NCBI GenBank assembly: GCA_001774245.1
Contig: MEZF01000062.1
Coordinates: 20,761 to 39,640, forward strand
Direction: 5' to 3'
Source: Candidatus Bathyarchaeota archaeon RBG_13_52_12
GTDB lineage: Archaea > Thermoproteota > Bathyarchaeia > TCS64
DNA: 18,880 nucleotides
Part shown: positions 6,850 to 13,997 of the stretch, piece after piece
How the letters are laid out: each line of letters begins with the position of its first letter
How positions within the stretch are numbered: position 1 is the stretch's first letter
Translations under genes and position numbers: made by a program
The notes under the pieces: generated by a model
Database searches by the model: none
Told to the model about the DNA's origin: nothing
Seen by the model: the letters and a program-made list of their open reading frames with translations, nothing else

Positions 6850-8178
6850 ATGGTCCTGGAGAAGCTCGGTTCAAGCCTCTACGAAGCGCTGCGAAAAGTG
6901 ATAAAGGCCCCAGTCGTCGACGAGGCGCTTGTGAAGGAGTTGATCCGGGACTTCCAGCGAGCCCTCCTCCAGGCGGACGTCAACGTCGCCCTCGTCATGC
7001 AGCTAAGCCAGAACATCGAGAAGAGGGCGTTGAACGAGGAACTACCCCCCGGCATCAGTCGACGCGAACACGTCGTAAAAGTCGTCTATGACGAGCTAAC
7101 GAAGTTTGTCGGGGAGAAGCAGGATGAAATAAAGATCCAGCCGGGGAAGCAGAACGTTATCATGCTCATAGGCATTCAGGGCTCAGGGAAGACGACGACG
7201 GCTGGTAAGCTCGCCCGCTACTACCAGAAGAGAGGCTTAAAGACAGGGCTCATCACCTGTGACACGTTCCGCCCCGGCGCGTACAACCAGTTGAAGCAGT
7301 TGGCTGAGCAGATCAAGGTCGACTTCTACGGTGAGGCTGACAGCAAGGACCCAATCTCCGTGGCGAGGCACGGCGTGGAGCGCTTCAAGACCTACGAGGT
7401 CGTGATTCTAGACACTTCGGGTCGCCACAAGGAGGAGAAGAGGCTCATAGAGGAGATGCAGCAAATCGCTGCCGCTGTGAAGCCGCAGGAGATCGTCCTT
7501 GTCCTCGACGGAACCATAGGGCAGCAGGCCTCCCCTCAGGCTCAGGCGTTTAAGGATGCGACGCCCTTCGGGAGCATTATCGTATCCAAGCTCGACGGCA
7601 CAGCTAGGGGTGGAGGCGCCCTCAGCGGTGTCGCGGCGACGGGCGCACACATCAAGTTCATCGGCACAGGCGAGAAGATCGAGGACATCGAGCCCTTCGC
7701 TCCTAGCCGATTCGTTGGCCGTCTCCTCGGTATGGGCGACATCGACGGACTCGTCGCCAAGGTCAAGGAGGCCGAGATACAGCCCTCCGAGAAGGATGTC
7801 CGAGCAATGATGAGCGGTAAGTTCAGCCTACAGGACATGTACGACCAGTTCGAAGCGATGAGTAAGATGGGGCCGATCCAGAAAGTCCTCGGCATGATCC
7901 CTGGCTTCAGCTACCAGCTCCCAGATGACGAGATGGAGAAGGCAGAGGAGCGTCTCGACAGGTGGAAGGTCATAATCAGGAGCATGACCGTTGAGGAGAA
8001 GGAGGACCCAAAGGTCATCAACTCAAGCCGCATCAAGCGGATCGCACGTGGCTCAGGGACGACGGAAGCGGAGGTAAGGGAATTGATCAAGCAACATGAG
8101 AACATGAAGAAGATGTTCAAGCAGCTGAAGGGAAACCGTCGACTGAGGAACATGCCAATGAAGATGTTCCAGCGGTAA
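6850..8178 (+). CDS. srp54: Signal recognition particle GTPase SRP54
   Basis: 442 residues, the normal size for archaeal SRP54. It has an N domain (about 1-95), a G domain with G1 GIQGSGKTTT (108-117), insertion-box/G2 region DTFRPGAYNQL, G3 DTSGRH and G4 SKLDGTARGGGALS, and a methionine-rich M domain (about 310-442) holding the SRP-RNA-binding SRIKRIARGSG element and a basic MKKMFKQLKGNRRLRN tail. It binds signal peptides emerging from the ribosome, binds 7S RNA, and docks with FtsY to deliver proteins to the Sec translocon. No 7S RNA or FtsY gene is visible in the window. The start ATG 6850 gives the expected N-terminus (MVLEKLGSSLYEALRKVI). It ends convergent to the S9 peptidase gene with 115 nt between; I see no strong hairpin terminator there. 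Confidence 0.98.
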   Translation: MVLEKLGSSLYEALRKVIKAPVVDEALVKELIRDFQRALLQADVNVALVMQLSQNIEKRALNEELPPGISRREHVVKVVYDELTKFVGEKQDEIKIQPGKQNVIMLIGIQGSGKTTTAGKLARYYQKRGLKTGLITCDTFRPGAYNQLKQLAEQIKVDFYGEADSKDPISVARHGVERFKTYEVVILDTSGRHKEEKRLIEEMQQIAAAVKPQEIVLVLDGTIGQQASPQAQAFKDATPFGSIIVSKLDGTARGGGALSGVAATGAHIKFIGTGEKIEDIEPFAPSRFVGRLLGMGDIDGLVAKVKEAEIQPSEKDVRAMMSGKFSLQDMYDQFEAMSKMGPIQKVLGMIPGFSYQLPDDEMEKAEERLDRWKVIIRSMTVEEKEDPKVINSSRIKRIARGSGTTEAEVRELIKQHENMKKMFKQLKGNRRLRNMPMKMFQR

Positions 8179-8293
8179 CCCGCCTATTTCTTACGTAACA
8201 CCTTGATTATTATCGCCCCCGGTGCCTTTTCTTCTGGACGACTGCCTCCCCATTTACCAGGATGTACTCTACGCCCTCCGTGCATGATGGGAG

Positions 8294-10273
8294 CTAGAGG
8301 TAGGTCTCGAACCAGCGGAGAATGTGTTCGAGACGCGCCTCCCTGTGCTTCGGCTTACCACTCCGGCTTAGCTCGTGGTTCTCCCCGGGGAACCTGACGA
8401 ACTCGGTGGGGACGCCAAGGTACTTGAGGGCGGTGTAGAACTGTTCCCCTTGCTCTATCGGGCAGCGGTAGTCCTCTTCGCTGTGGAGTACAAGGGTCGG
8501 CGTCTTCACGTTCTTCACGTATCTTATGGGGCTCTTCGCCATGAATTCCTCTTCGTTCTCCCATGGGGCGCTGAGTATCTCTCTTCTCCCAAACGTCCAG
8601 CCTATATCGGAGGTCCCGAAAAAGCTGACCCAGTTGCTTATGCTCCGCATCGTTACCGCCGCCTTGAATCGGGTGGTATGGGTGACGATCCAGTTCGTCA
8701 TGAATCCACCGTAGCTGCCGCCGAGGCAGGCTAGGCGATCACCATCGACCCAATCGTACGTTTTAACGCAGTGGTCGACCGACTCCATGATATCCGCGTA
8801 GTCCTGTTCGCCGTAGTGGCCTGGGAGCCCCGCCTGGAAGTCCTCTGTGTAGCCACCGCTCCCCCACGGGTTAATGTACATCACAGCATAGCCTCGCCCA
8901 GCGAGGACCTGGTGCTCGTGCATAAGGGAGTTGCCGAATACGCCACGCGGCCCTCCGTGTATCTCGACCGCCATCGGGTACTTCTTCCCCTTATTGAAGC
9001 CAGAGGGCTTCATTATCCAGCCCTCTACGTTGTGGCCACCGCTGGAGGTGAAGGTGAAGCGCTCGTGCGGTCGTAGTTCGAGTCCCTGTAGCCACTTCTT
9101 GTTGAAGTCGGTGATCTGCCTATCCTTACCGTCAACTCTAAGCCATACTTCGGGGGGCCTCGTCGTGGCTAAGGTAGTGTATGTGAGTACGCCCTCGCCG
9201 TTCATACTCCAGGACTCAACGCTGTGGTCGACCTCACCGAGTAGCCTCTGTACTTTCTCGCCCTTTGCCTTGATCCTGTTTAGGTTGCTTACCCCCGCGA
9301 AGTTTGATGTGAAGTATATGAATCCGTCCCCGCCCCAGAGGGGCGTCGGGTCGGAGGAGGAAATGCGGACGTCGCAGCTCATCTTGACCCCGAGGTCTGG
9401 CTTGAAGCCCTCGGTGAGCTTCCGGGGTTCGCTCCCTTCGGCGGGCATTACCCAGATGTCTGCTTTCGTCGCGCCGCCCCTCCGGTAGTCGTGGCCAGTA
9501 AAGGCTATCTCCTTACCGTCAGGGGAGGGGGCGACACCGGTCATGCCGTTTCCAGCTATGCTCCACGTCCCCTCAGTGAGCTTCTTCGGTTCCCCCTTCG
9601 GGTCAACGCGGTAAAGATTGTCGTAATCATCCCTGTCCGCATCCAGATCGATATTGCCATAGAATAGTATGTCGGAGCCAATCCACTCGGCGCCATCGAC
9701 CTTGTATTCACCCTTCGTTACCTGCTTTGGCTTCCCACCCTTGAGTGGCACGGTGAAGACGTGCTTGTATATCCCCGGGAAGAAGCCCCTGCCGTTGAAC
9801 TTGTAGCTTAGGCGAGTGATGTGCTTGGCGTCGCCCTTCGGTTTAACGGGCTGCGTTGGGCTTACAAAGAGTATCTGCCTACCGTCGGGAGACCACTTCG
9901 GTGCCTCGACACCAAGCTTCACATCGGTGAATCTTCGCGCCTCACCGCCCGCATAGGGGATAACGTAAAGCTGTGGCTTATTTTTCTCCTCGCCTTCCTT
10001 CGTGGGAAGTGTCGAGGTGAAGAGTAGCCTCTTACCGTCGGGGGACCAGCGCGGCCCCTTGTCCTTCCCCCTCCCAGAGGTAAACTGCGTAGACTCGCCC
10101 GTCTTCGTGTCCGCCATCCAGATGTCACTCACATACTCGTCCTTCTCATAGTCGAAGCTCGTGTGGACGAAAGCAACGAGTCTCCCCTCTGGGGAGATAC
10201 AGGGGTCGGACACCATTCTGAGCCTGAAAAGGTCCTTTATAACAACCGGTTTCCTCTTAGCCAAGACTATCAC
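8294..10273 (-). CDS. S9 family prolyl oligopeptidase / acylaminoacyl-peptidase
   Basis: 659 residues. The N-terminal about 390 residues form a beta-propeller of TolB-like repeats (PRWSPDGKRLLFTS, PKWSPDGRQILFVS, VAPSPDGKEIAFTG). The C-terminal alpha/beta-hydrolase domain carries the catalytic triad: Ser520 in LGGSYGGF, Asp601 in HSEEDYRCP and His633 in GENHELS, with the oxyanion segment VEIHGGPRG. Family enzymes cut short peptides, often removing N-acylated residues; the propeller restricts access to small substrates. No signal peptide is seen, so it is probably cytosolic. The GTG at 10273 is chosen because a TATA-like box lies 27 nt upstream, which makes a leaderless mRNA; TTG 10264 is the alternative. 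It may work with the M20 proteins of this window in peptide turnover (inference). Confidence 0.95.
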   Translation of the reverse strand: MIVLAKRKPVVIKDLFRLRMVSDPCISPEGRLVAFVHTSFDYEKDEYVSDIWMADTKTGESTQFTSGRGKDKGPRWSPDGKRLLFTSTLPTKEGEEKNKPQLYVIPYAGGEARRFTDVKLGVEAPKWSPDGRQILFVSPTQPVKPKGDAKHITRLSYKFNGRGFFPGIYKHVFTVPLKGGKPKQVTKGEYKVDGAEWIGSDILFYGNIDLDADRDDYDNLYRVDPKGEPKKLTEGTWSIAGNGMTGVAPSPDGKEIAFTGHDYRRGGATKADIWVMPAEGSEPRKLTEGFKPDLGVKMSCDVRISSSDPTPLWGGDGFIYFTSNFAGVSNLNRIKAKGEKVQRLLGEVDHSVESWSMNGEGVLTYTTLATTRPPEVWLRVDGKDRQITDFNKKWLQGLELRPHERFTFTSSGGHNVEGWIMKPSGFNKGKKYPMAVEIHGGPRGVFGNSLMHEHQVLAGRGYAVMYINPWGSGGYTEDFQAGLPGHYGEQDYADIMESVDHCVKTYDWVDGDRLACLGGSYGGFMTNWIVTHTTRFKAAVTMRSISNWVSFFGTSDIGWTFGRREILSAPWENEEEFMAKSPIRYVKNVKTPTLVLHSEEDYRCPIEQGEQFYTALKYLGVPTEFVRFPGENHELSRSGKPKHREARLEHILRWFETYL

Positions 10274-10295
10274 GAGATTAAGCTTGGTCGTATTC

Positions 10296-10305
10296 TTTAA
10301 AAAAA
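10296..10305 (-). promoter_or_regulatory. TATA-like box of the S9 peptidase
   Basis: TTTTTTTAAAG on the minus strand, centred 27 nt upstream of GTG 10273. The spacing supports a leaderless transcript beginning at the GTG. Confidence 0.5.
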
Positions 10306-10327
10306 CTCCTGCGGCGACGAGGTAATG

Positions 10328-10348
10328 TTAATAGAACTTAAAAGAGTG
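10328..10348 (+). repeat. Promoter-like element, copy 1 (compare 13261-13283)
   Basis: A 21-nt stretch beginning TTAATAGAACTTA and ending AAAAGAGTG. The same two blocks, with two extra bases between them, occur at 13261-13283 upstream of the L21e gene, where they form a good TATA box. Here the next gene starts 152 nt downstream and has its own TATA box at 10472, so this copy may drive an untranslated RNA or be a relic. The nine bases TAGAACTTA occur a third time at 10483-10491. Confidence 0.4.
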
Positions 10349-10471
10349 AGTCTTTAACTAATTTTTAGCAACGCGCGCGCTACAGCGAAACCTTAGACAA
10401 TTGCACTTTGAGATAGTGTGCAGCAATGTAATCTCGCGTCCGTGAGACAGTTTAAGGCTAAAACAGGAAAA

Positions 10472-10477
10472 TTTATA
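10472..10477 (+). promoter_or_regulatory. TATA-like box of the flavodoxin-fold gene
   Basis: TTTATA centred 25 nt upstream of ATG 10500, the standard spacing for a leaderless archaeal mRNA. GAGGGG at 10492-10497 looks like a Shine-Dalgarno sequence but would lie before the predicted transcription start. Confidence 0.5.
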
Positions 10478-10499
10478 GTAAGTAGAACTTAGAGGGGAC

Positions 10500-11069
10500 A
10501 TGGACCTGGTCAAAATTGGTAAGGTGCTACTGATAATCATTGTAATTCTCGGTGTCACAATTGGGGTCATAGGCTGGAAAATAAATTTGGAGACGGTCAC
10601 ACAGTTAAAAACCATTAATCCAACCTCAAGTGGGCCCAGAGTTATAGTTGTGTACTCACCTGGAATCTCAGATTTTCACCAGAGGATGGTGGACTCATTC
10701 ACATCTGGACTCTTGGCATCAAACTGGAGTGTTGACATCGTGACCGCCAGCAGCCAGGCACCGATTGACCTCACAATCTACAGCTTACTAGTTATTGGAG
10801 GGCCGTTGTACGGGTGGAAGCCCTCGAAGCCTATTCAGGATTACATGGCTAGACTGACCGACCTAAGGGGCCTACGCGTATACGCTTTATTCACTACAGC
10901 GGGAAACCCCCGTGACGCTGACCAAATCATGACGACCTGGATAATCACCCACGGGGGAGTTGAAGCTGGGAAGCTAACACTGTTCACGATGGCTCCAAAC
11001 ACCCCTGTCGATGGGACCAGCGACCCCTCTCTAATCGCGGCTAAAGCCGCTCAGAGCATAGTGAAATAG
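10500..11069 (+). CDS. Membrane-anchored flavodoxin-fold protein
   Basis: 189 residues. Residues about 6-26 (IGKVLLIIIVILGVTIGVIGW) form one transmembrane helix preceded by a single Lys, so the protein is probably tethered to the membrane; the side facing the domain is not certain. The remainder reads as a flavodoxin-like alternating fold: strand RVIVVYSPGIS followed by helix, strand WSVDIVTAS, strand SLLVIGGPLYGWKPSKPI (the second FMN-contacting loop in flavodoxins) and strand LRGLRVYALFTTAGNP. The usual phosphate-binding T-x-T-G-x-T loop is replaced by SPGISDFH, so FMN binding is not assured. No redox partner genes are adjacent. The gene has its own promoter and is convergent with the metallo-beta-lactamase-fold gene. 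Its function is unknown. Confidence 0.65.
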   Translation: MDLVKIGKVLLIIIVILGVTIGVIGWKINLETVTQLKTINPTSSGPRVIVVYSPGISDFHQRMVDSFTSGLLASNWSVDIVTASSQAPIDLTIYSLLVIGGPLYGWKPSKPIQDYMARLTDLRGLRVYALFTTAGNPRDADQIMTTWIITHGGVEAGKLTLFTMAPNTPVDGTSDPSLIAAKAAQSIVK

Positions 11070-11168
11070 GCTAACCTATTGTCTAACCTCCGTTTAACTG
11101 CGAGAAATTAGATACATCCTCCCATCGCATCTTCCCTCAGTGCTCTCCATATCAAGAATAGCACTAGC

Positions 11169-11182
11169 CCCAATTTTTTGGG
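11169..11182. terminator. Hairpin with T-run between convergent genes
   Basis: CCCAA-TTTT-TTGGG, a perfect 5-bp inverted repeat whose centre is a run of six T, in the 124-nt gap between two convergent genes. It reads equivalently on both strands (A-run on the other) and could end both transcripts. Confidence 0.4.
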
Positions 11183-11193
11183 TGATCCTAAGT

Positions 11194-12102
11194 TTAATCG
11201 TCCCTGACGATGAGGGCGAATCTGGGGTAGTCGTATCGTCGGACCTTTATGCCATTTGCGACGCCGGTTTTATAGGAACCTGCTTTACCCGCCTTTATCG
11301 CCTCTATGGCGTGTAGGACGTCCTCGACGACCTTCTTCTCCACTTTGGTCTCGTTGTGACCGGGCATGGCGTAGTCGTAGTCAGGCTTGACCACCTTGCG
11401 GAAGCTTGTGATGAACTCGTCCATGTTGGATTCCTTTGAGTAGATGTAGATGGGGGCGGGGTAGAAGATGTCGCCTATAAATAGGAGGCGCTCACGCCTC
11501 TCCAAGAGGCAGACGCTGTCAGGTGTGTGGCCGGGGATGTGTATGACCTCGAGCTCCTTGCCACCGAGGTCTATCTTGTCCCCCTCCCTCATCCACTTTG
11601 TCACCTTGAAGGGCTCGGTGTGCCACGTAGCGGGGTCTATCCCCCTGGGGAGGGGTTTCCAGTACATGCCCTCGCTGAGGTAGTTACCGACATCAATGCC
11701 CTCGCGTGGCTTGCCCTTCGCCCTCTCCCGGGAGAAGGGGTGATCGTAGAGTGCTATCTCCTCGAAGGTGGAGTTGCCTCCGGTGTGGTCGAGGTGGGCG
11801 TGCGTGTTAACAACTATGACAGGCAGGTCGGTGAGCTCCTTGACCACCCTCTTGATGTCGCCAATGCCAATACCCGAGTCTATGAGGGCCGCGGTGTCCT
11901 CGCCGAGGACGAGGTAGCTGATTACCTCCTCGAACTGGCCATCCTCGTTGATAGCGTATGTCTCAGGGGTTGTCTCGTAGACGCTGAACCAAAGTTGGCT
12001 GGTCTCGATCTTTTCGAATCTGCTCCAGCTCGGTCGGGGAATCGCCTCATACCACTTCTTTGGCACAACAAGCCCCGAGTCAGTATTTTTGGAGTATGCC
12101 AT
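11194..12102 (-). CDS. Metallo-beta-lactamase-fold hydrolase
   Basis: 302 residues with the complete dinuclear metal-site signature of the superfamily: H-x-H-x-D-H as HAHLDH (101-106), His192 in IPGHTPDS, Asp211 in FIGDIF and His249 in MPGHNE. The N-terminal part has the typical beta strands (ISYLVLGEDTAALIDSGIGIGD). The TPDS after the third His resembles the glyoxalase II/lactonase-type branch rather than RNase J or flavo-diiron proteins, and no flavodoxin domain is fused. Substrates of such enzymes are thioesters, lactones or phosphodiesters, and cannot be told from sequence. ATG 12102 is supported by a TATA-like box 28 nt upstream. A long open frame of 244 codons on the opposite strand is only a shadow. 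Confidence 0.92.
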   Translation of the reverse strand: MAYSKNTDSGLVVPKKWYEAIPRPSWSRFEKIETSQLWFSVYETTPETYAINEDGQFEEVISYLVLGEDTAALIDSGIGIGDIKRVVKELTDLPVIVVNTHAHLDHTGGNSTFEEIALYDHPFSRERAKGKPREGIDVGNYLSEGMYWKPLPRGIDPATWHTEPFKVTKWMREGDKIDLGGKELEVIHIPGHTPDSVCLLERRERLLFIGDIFYPAPIYIYSKESNMDEFITSFRKVVKPDYDYAMPGHNETKVEKKVVEDVLHAIEAIKAGKAGSYKTGVANGIKVRRYDYPRFALIVRDD

Positions 12103-12126
12103 GGCGCGATACGGGGCACAGGCGGA

Positions 12127-12132
12127 ATATTA
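12127..12132 (-). promoter_or_regulatory. TATA-like box of the metallo-hydrolase
   Basis: AATATT within GGGTAATATTCC on the minus strand, centred about 28 nt upstream of ATG 12102, which predicts a leaderless transcript. Confidence 0.4.
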
Positions 12133-12329
12133 CCCTATCGGGTTCAAATAGCGCGGGCTACTGTGCATAAGCAACCGAAGTCATACGCGCACGCCTTAGA
12201 TTCACTATCTAGTTTTCACTGTGAAGCCCCTCTTGTTGATCCTCTGGCAGTACCCCGATAAGTGCAGGCAATCTTAAACTAATCTCTGGTATCGCCGCGC
12301 GCGCTTGAAGCCAAAGCTATAGCGTCGCC
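12133..12329. other. Gene-poor stretch, no feature recognised
   Basis: First part of the 593-nt interval 12103-12695. No reading frame with coding character on either strand, no tRNA or convincing hairpin. It holds one alternating CG run (12294-12302). A GGGTTCAAAT at 12139-12148 resembles a tRNA T-loop but lacks flanking stems. Probably decayed sequence upstream of the pseudogene fragment. Confidence 0.4.
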
Positions 12330-12568
12330 AGGGAACTCAACGCGTCGCAGCAGAAGGCCGCTTGGCTGATGAAGGTGCTATCCTCTGTGGCCTCGGACTA
12401 CGTCGGGGCTAATGGGAGGTGCAGCTAGATGACACGGGCGCGAGGGCTGGCATCGACTATGACCTCTACACGTACTTCGAGGTTGAGGGCGGGACGCGTG
12501 GTCTCCTCTGTGGTGGTTACCGCTGGGAGGAGAGTGGATTCACCTGGGACAACGGTCTCCTCGGGTGA
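12330..12568 (+). pseudogene. C-terminal remnant of an ABC-transporter solute-binding protein
   Basis: Two adjoining frames read as one protein end. Frame 1 (codons in phase with 12369) gives AAWLMKVLSSVASDYVGANG and stops at TAG 12426-12428. Frame 2 (phase of 12419) gives VQLDDTGARAGIDYDLYTYF, then EVEGGTRGLLCGGYRWEESG and FTWDNGLLG, ending at TGA 12566-12568. One missing base near 12415-12420 reconnects them. The combined pattern (V-A-S-D-Y-x-G-A-x-G, V-x-L-D-x-x-G-x-R-A-G-x-D-Y-D) is the C-terminus of branched-chain amino-acid-type or related periplasmic binding proteins. There is no start, signal peptide or N-terminal lobe, and no permease or ATPase genes nearby, so it is a relic, perhaps left by a deletion or recombination. 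The family assignment is from pattern memory only. Confidence 0.6.
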
Positions 12569-12660
12569 TGAGTAGCGCGCGTAAATTATTCATGGTTTTA
12601 GCATAAGCGTGTGATTGAGCAGAGCTTTAAAGGCGAGTAGCAAGCGCAGCTTTTCCTAAC

Positions 12661-12668
12661 TATTTTAA
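12661..12668 (+). promoter_or_regulatory. TATA-like box of the split-barrel flavoprotein
   Basis: TATTTTAA in CTATTTTAAGG, the same 11 bases found in the dph2 promoter at 16994-17004. It is centred 31 nt upstream of ATG 12696, leaving a leader of a few bases at most. Confidence 0.5.
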
Positions 12669-12695
12669 GGGAATACGCTGAATACTTTTCATGAT

Positions 12696-13205
12696 ATGAG
12701 AACGGAGCCAAGGCGTAAGGATCGAACAATGAGTACCTCAGGGGAGATTGAGCTCCTGCTGGAACGCATGCCAGTTGGTCGATTGGCTGTCACAACAGTG
12801 GATGGTCCATATATCGTCGCACTGAACTACATATTTCTTGAAGGCAGCATCTACTTCCATAGTGGACAAGCCGGCCGAAAGATCGAGGCGCTTCGGGCCG
12901 ATTGTCGCGTGTGCTTTCTGTTAGATGATGTCGGGCCACAGATTCTTCATGAACAGGGCTGCGGGATTAGTCAGATATACGAAAGCGTCATGTGTTTTGG
13001 GAAAGCTGAGATCGTGGAAGGACCAGTTGAGAAGAAGCGGATCTTGGAAAGAATGGTGCGAAAGTTCGTGCCTACAAATTATCCCTTTTCCCCCATGAAA
13101 GATCAGAACATCGAGAAGACCATTGTCGTAAAGATTGTGATCGAATTGATGAGTGGAAAAAAGAATGCACTCTCTTCGTCGCACACGGTTCTTCCCAATC
13201 GCTAG
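12696..13205 (+). CDS. Pyridoxamine 5'-phosphate oxidase-like FMN-binding split-barrel protein (NimA type)
   Basis: 169 residues. It matches the small split-barrel flavoprotein family that includes nitroimidazole-resistance NimA: N-terminal basic RRKDR, helix EIELLLERMPVGRLAV, strands GPYIVALNYIFLEGSIYFHSG (FMN phosphate-side region), AGRKIEALRADCRVCFLLDD, and the later strand VMCFGKAEIVEG with helix EKKRILERMVRKFVP. Such proteins bind FMN or heme/F420-type cofactors as homodimers and reduce small molecules; the substrate here is unknown. ATG 12696 fits both the family N-terminus and the promoter spacing. It lies just after the decayed solute-binding-protein piece, and its codon choice appears less GC-biased than the flanking genes, so acquisition from bacteria is possible (inference, not computed). 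Confidence 0.85.
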   Translation: MRTEPRRKDRTMSTSGEIELLLERMPVGRLAVTTVDGPYIVALNYIFLEGSIYFHSGQAGRKIEALRADCRVCFLLDDVGPQILHEQGCGISQIYESVMCFGKAEIVEGPVEKKRILERMVRKFVPTNYPFSPMKDQNIEKTIVVKIVIELMSGKKNALSSSHTVLPNR

Positions 13206-13260
13206 GTGCAGAAATATGTAACTCGCCAAGCGCGCGATCTTATTGATATAGTCTATGAAA

Positions 13261-13283
13261 TTAATAGAACTTATAAAAGAGTG
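13261..13283 (+). promoter_or_regulatory. Promoter of the L21e-rpoF-DUF655 cluster, copy 2 of the repeated element
   Basis: TTAATAGAACTTATAAAAG contains TATAAAA at 13272-13278, predicting a transcription start near 13301 and a leader of about 40 nt before the L21e ATG. The same sequence blocks occur at 10328-10348. Confidence 0.5.
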
Positions 13284-13340
13284 CGTTGATTAGTGTGGTG
13301 CTCAGCCGGAGGCTATGCCGTCGGAGATGGGGCGAACATA

Positions 13341-13637
13341 ATGGGTAAGACAAGCCAAGGAATACGAAGGAAGAGCAGAGCTGTCCTCACGAAGAAAGTC
13401 AGGGAGCGTGGCAAGATGCCGCTCACGAGGCTTCTAACGGAGTACAATGAAGGCGATAAGGTCATTATAAAGATCGACCCAGCCATACACAAGGGTATGC
13501 CCCACAAGAGGTTCCAAGGACAAGTCGCTACAGTCGTGGCTAAACGCGGGAATGCGTATGTACTTGAGATCCCACAGACTAAGATCGTCAAGACCATCAT
13601 AGCGCTACCCCAACACATCAGGAAGCACGTAGACTGA
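13341..13637 (+). CDS. rpl21e: Large-subunit ribosomal protein L21e
   Basis: 98 residues, normal size. It begins MGKTSQGIRRKSRAVLTKKV and contains the L21e hallmarks: LTRLLTEYNEGDKVIIKIDPAIHKGMPHKRFQGQ region with GMPHKRFQG (the family signature block), then VVAKRGNAYVLEI and a basic C-terminus. It is an archaea/eukaryote-specific protein of the 50S subunit. ATG 13341 is preferred over the upstream in-frame GTG at 13293, because the longer version adds residues foreign to the family and would start upstream of the predicted transcription start. It is the first gene of a tight cluster with rpoF 13 nt downstream. This L21e-rpoF-DUF655 order is widely conserved in archaea. Confidence 0.97.
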   Translation: MGKTSQGIRRKSRAVLTKKVRERGKMPLTRLLTEYNEGDKVIIKIDPAIHKGMPHKRFQGQVATVVAKRGNAYVLEIPQTKIVKTIIALPQHIRKHVD

Positions 13638-13650
13638 GGGGCGTTATTGC

Positions 13651-13977
13651 ATGTCCGTGGTTGATAAGAAGGAGATAACCGTCGCTGAGGCTAAGGCACT
13701 TTTGGAGACTAAGGCCGAGGAGCTGGATCCGCTCCAGCGGAGGGTCCTCGATTATACGGTCCGATTCTCCAAGACGGAAAGCGGTGACTCTGAAAAACTG
13801 GTCTCCGAACTCATGGAGAAGGGAAGCATTGAAAGGCAGCTCGCTGTCCAATTGGCTAACTGCATGCCAGGCAGCATTGCGGAGATACGCACCTTCCTAG
13901 GCCGCCAGAGGATCATATCCGAGGAAGCCGTTAATAGTATCCTAACAATAATTAAGAAATACAAGGCTAACCCATAG
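13651..13977 (+). CDS. rpoF: DNA-directed RNA polymerase subunit F (Rpb4 homologue)
   Basis: 108 residues, the usual length. The HRDC-like fold of RpoF is visible: ITVAEAKALLETKAEELDPLQRRVLDYTVRFSK, then EKLVSELMEKGSIERQLAVQLANCMPGSIAEIRTFLG, and a C-terminal helix EEAVNSILTIIKKY. With subunit E it forms the polymerase stalk, which helps open the promoter and grips the RNA transcript. It follows L21e by 13 nt. GAGGGG at 13636-13641 overlaps the L21e stop codon and serves as Shine-Dalgarno sequence for ATG 13651, so the two genes are probably translated from one mRNA. Confidence 0.95.
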   Translation: MSVVDKKEITVAEAKALLETKAEELDPLQRRVLDYTVRFSKTESGDSEKLVSELMEKGSIERQLAVQLANCMPGSIAEIRTFLGRQRIISEEAVNSILTIIKKYKANP

Positions 13978-13997
13978 GTTACTGTAGGTTCCCCCGG

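Noticed and set aside
12139..12148. GGGTTCAAAT resembling a tRNA T-loop
   Set aside because: The flanking bases do not form the T stem, and no acceptor or anticodon stems are found around it.
11527..12261. 244-codon open frame on the plus strand
   Set aside because: Mostly antisense to the metallo-beta-lactamase-fold gene with its complete metal-site motifs; the tail in the gap has no recognisable content.
10371..13236. Several alternating CG runs in and near intergenic parts
   Set aside because: They vary in length and context, similar runs occur in genes elsewhere in the window (for example near 18378), and no repeat unit or array emerges.
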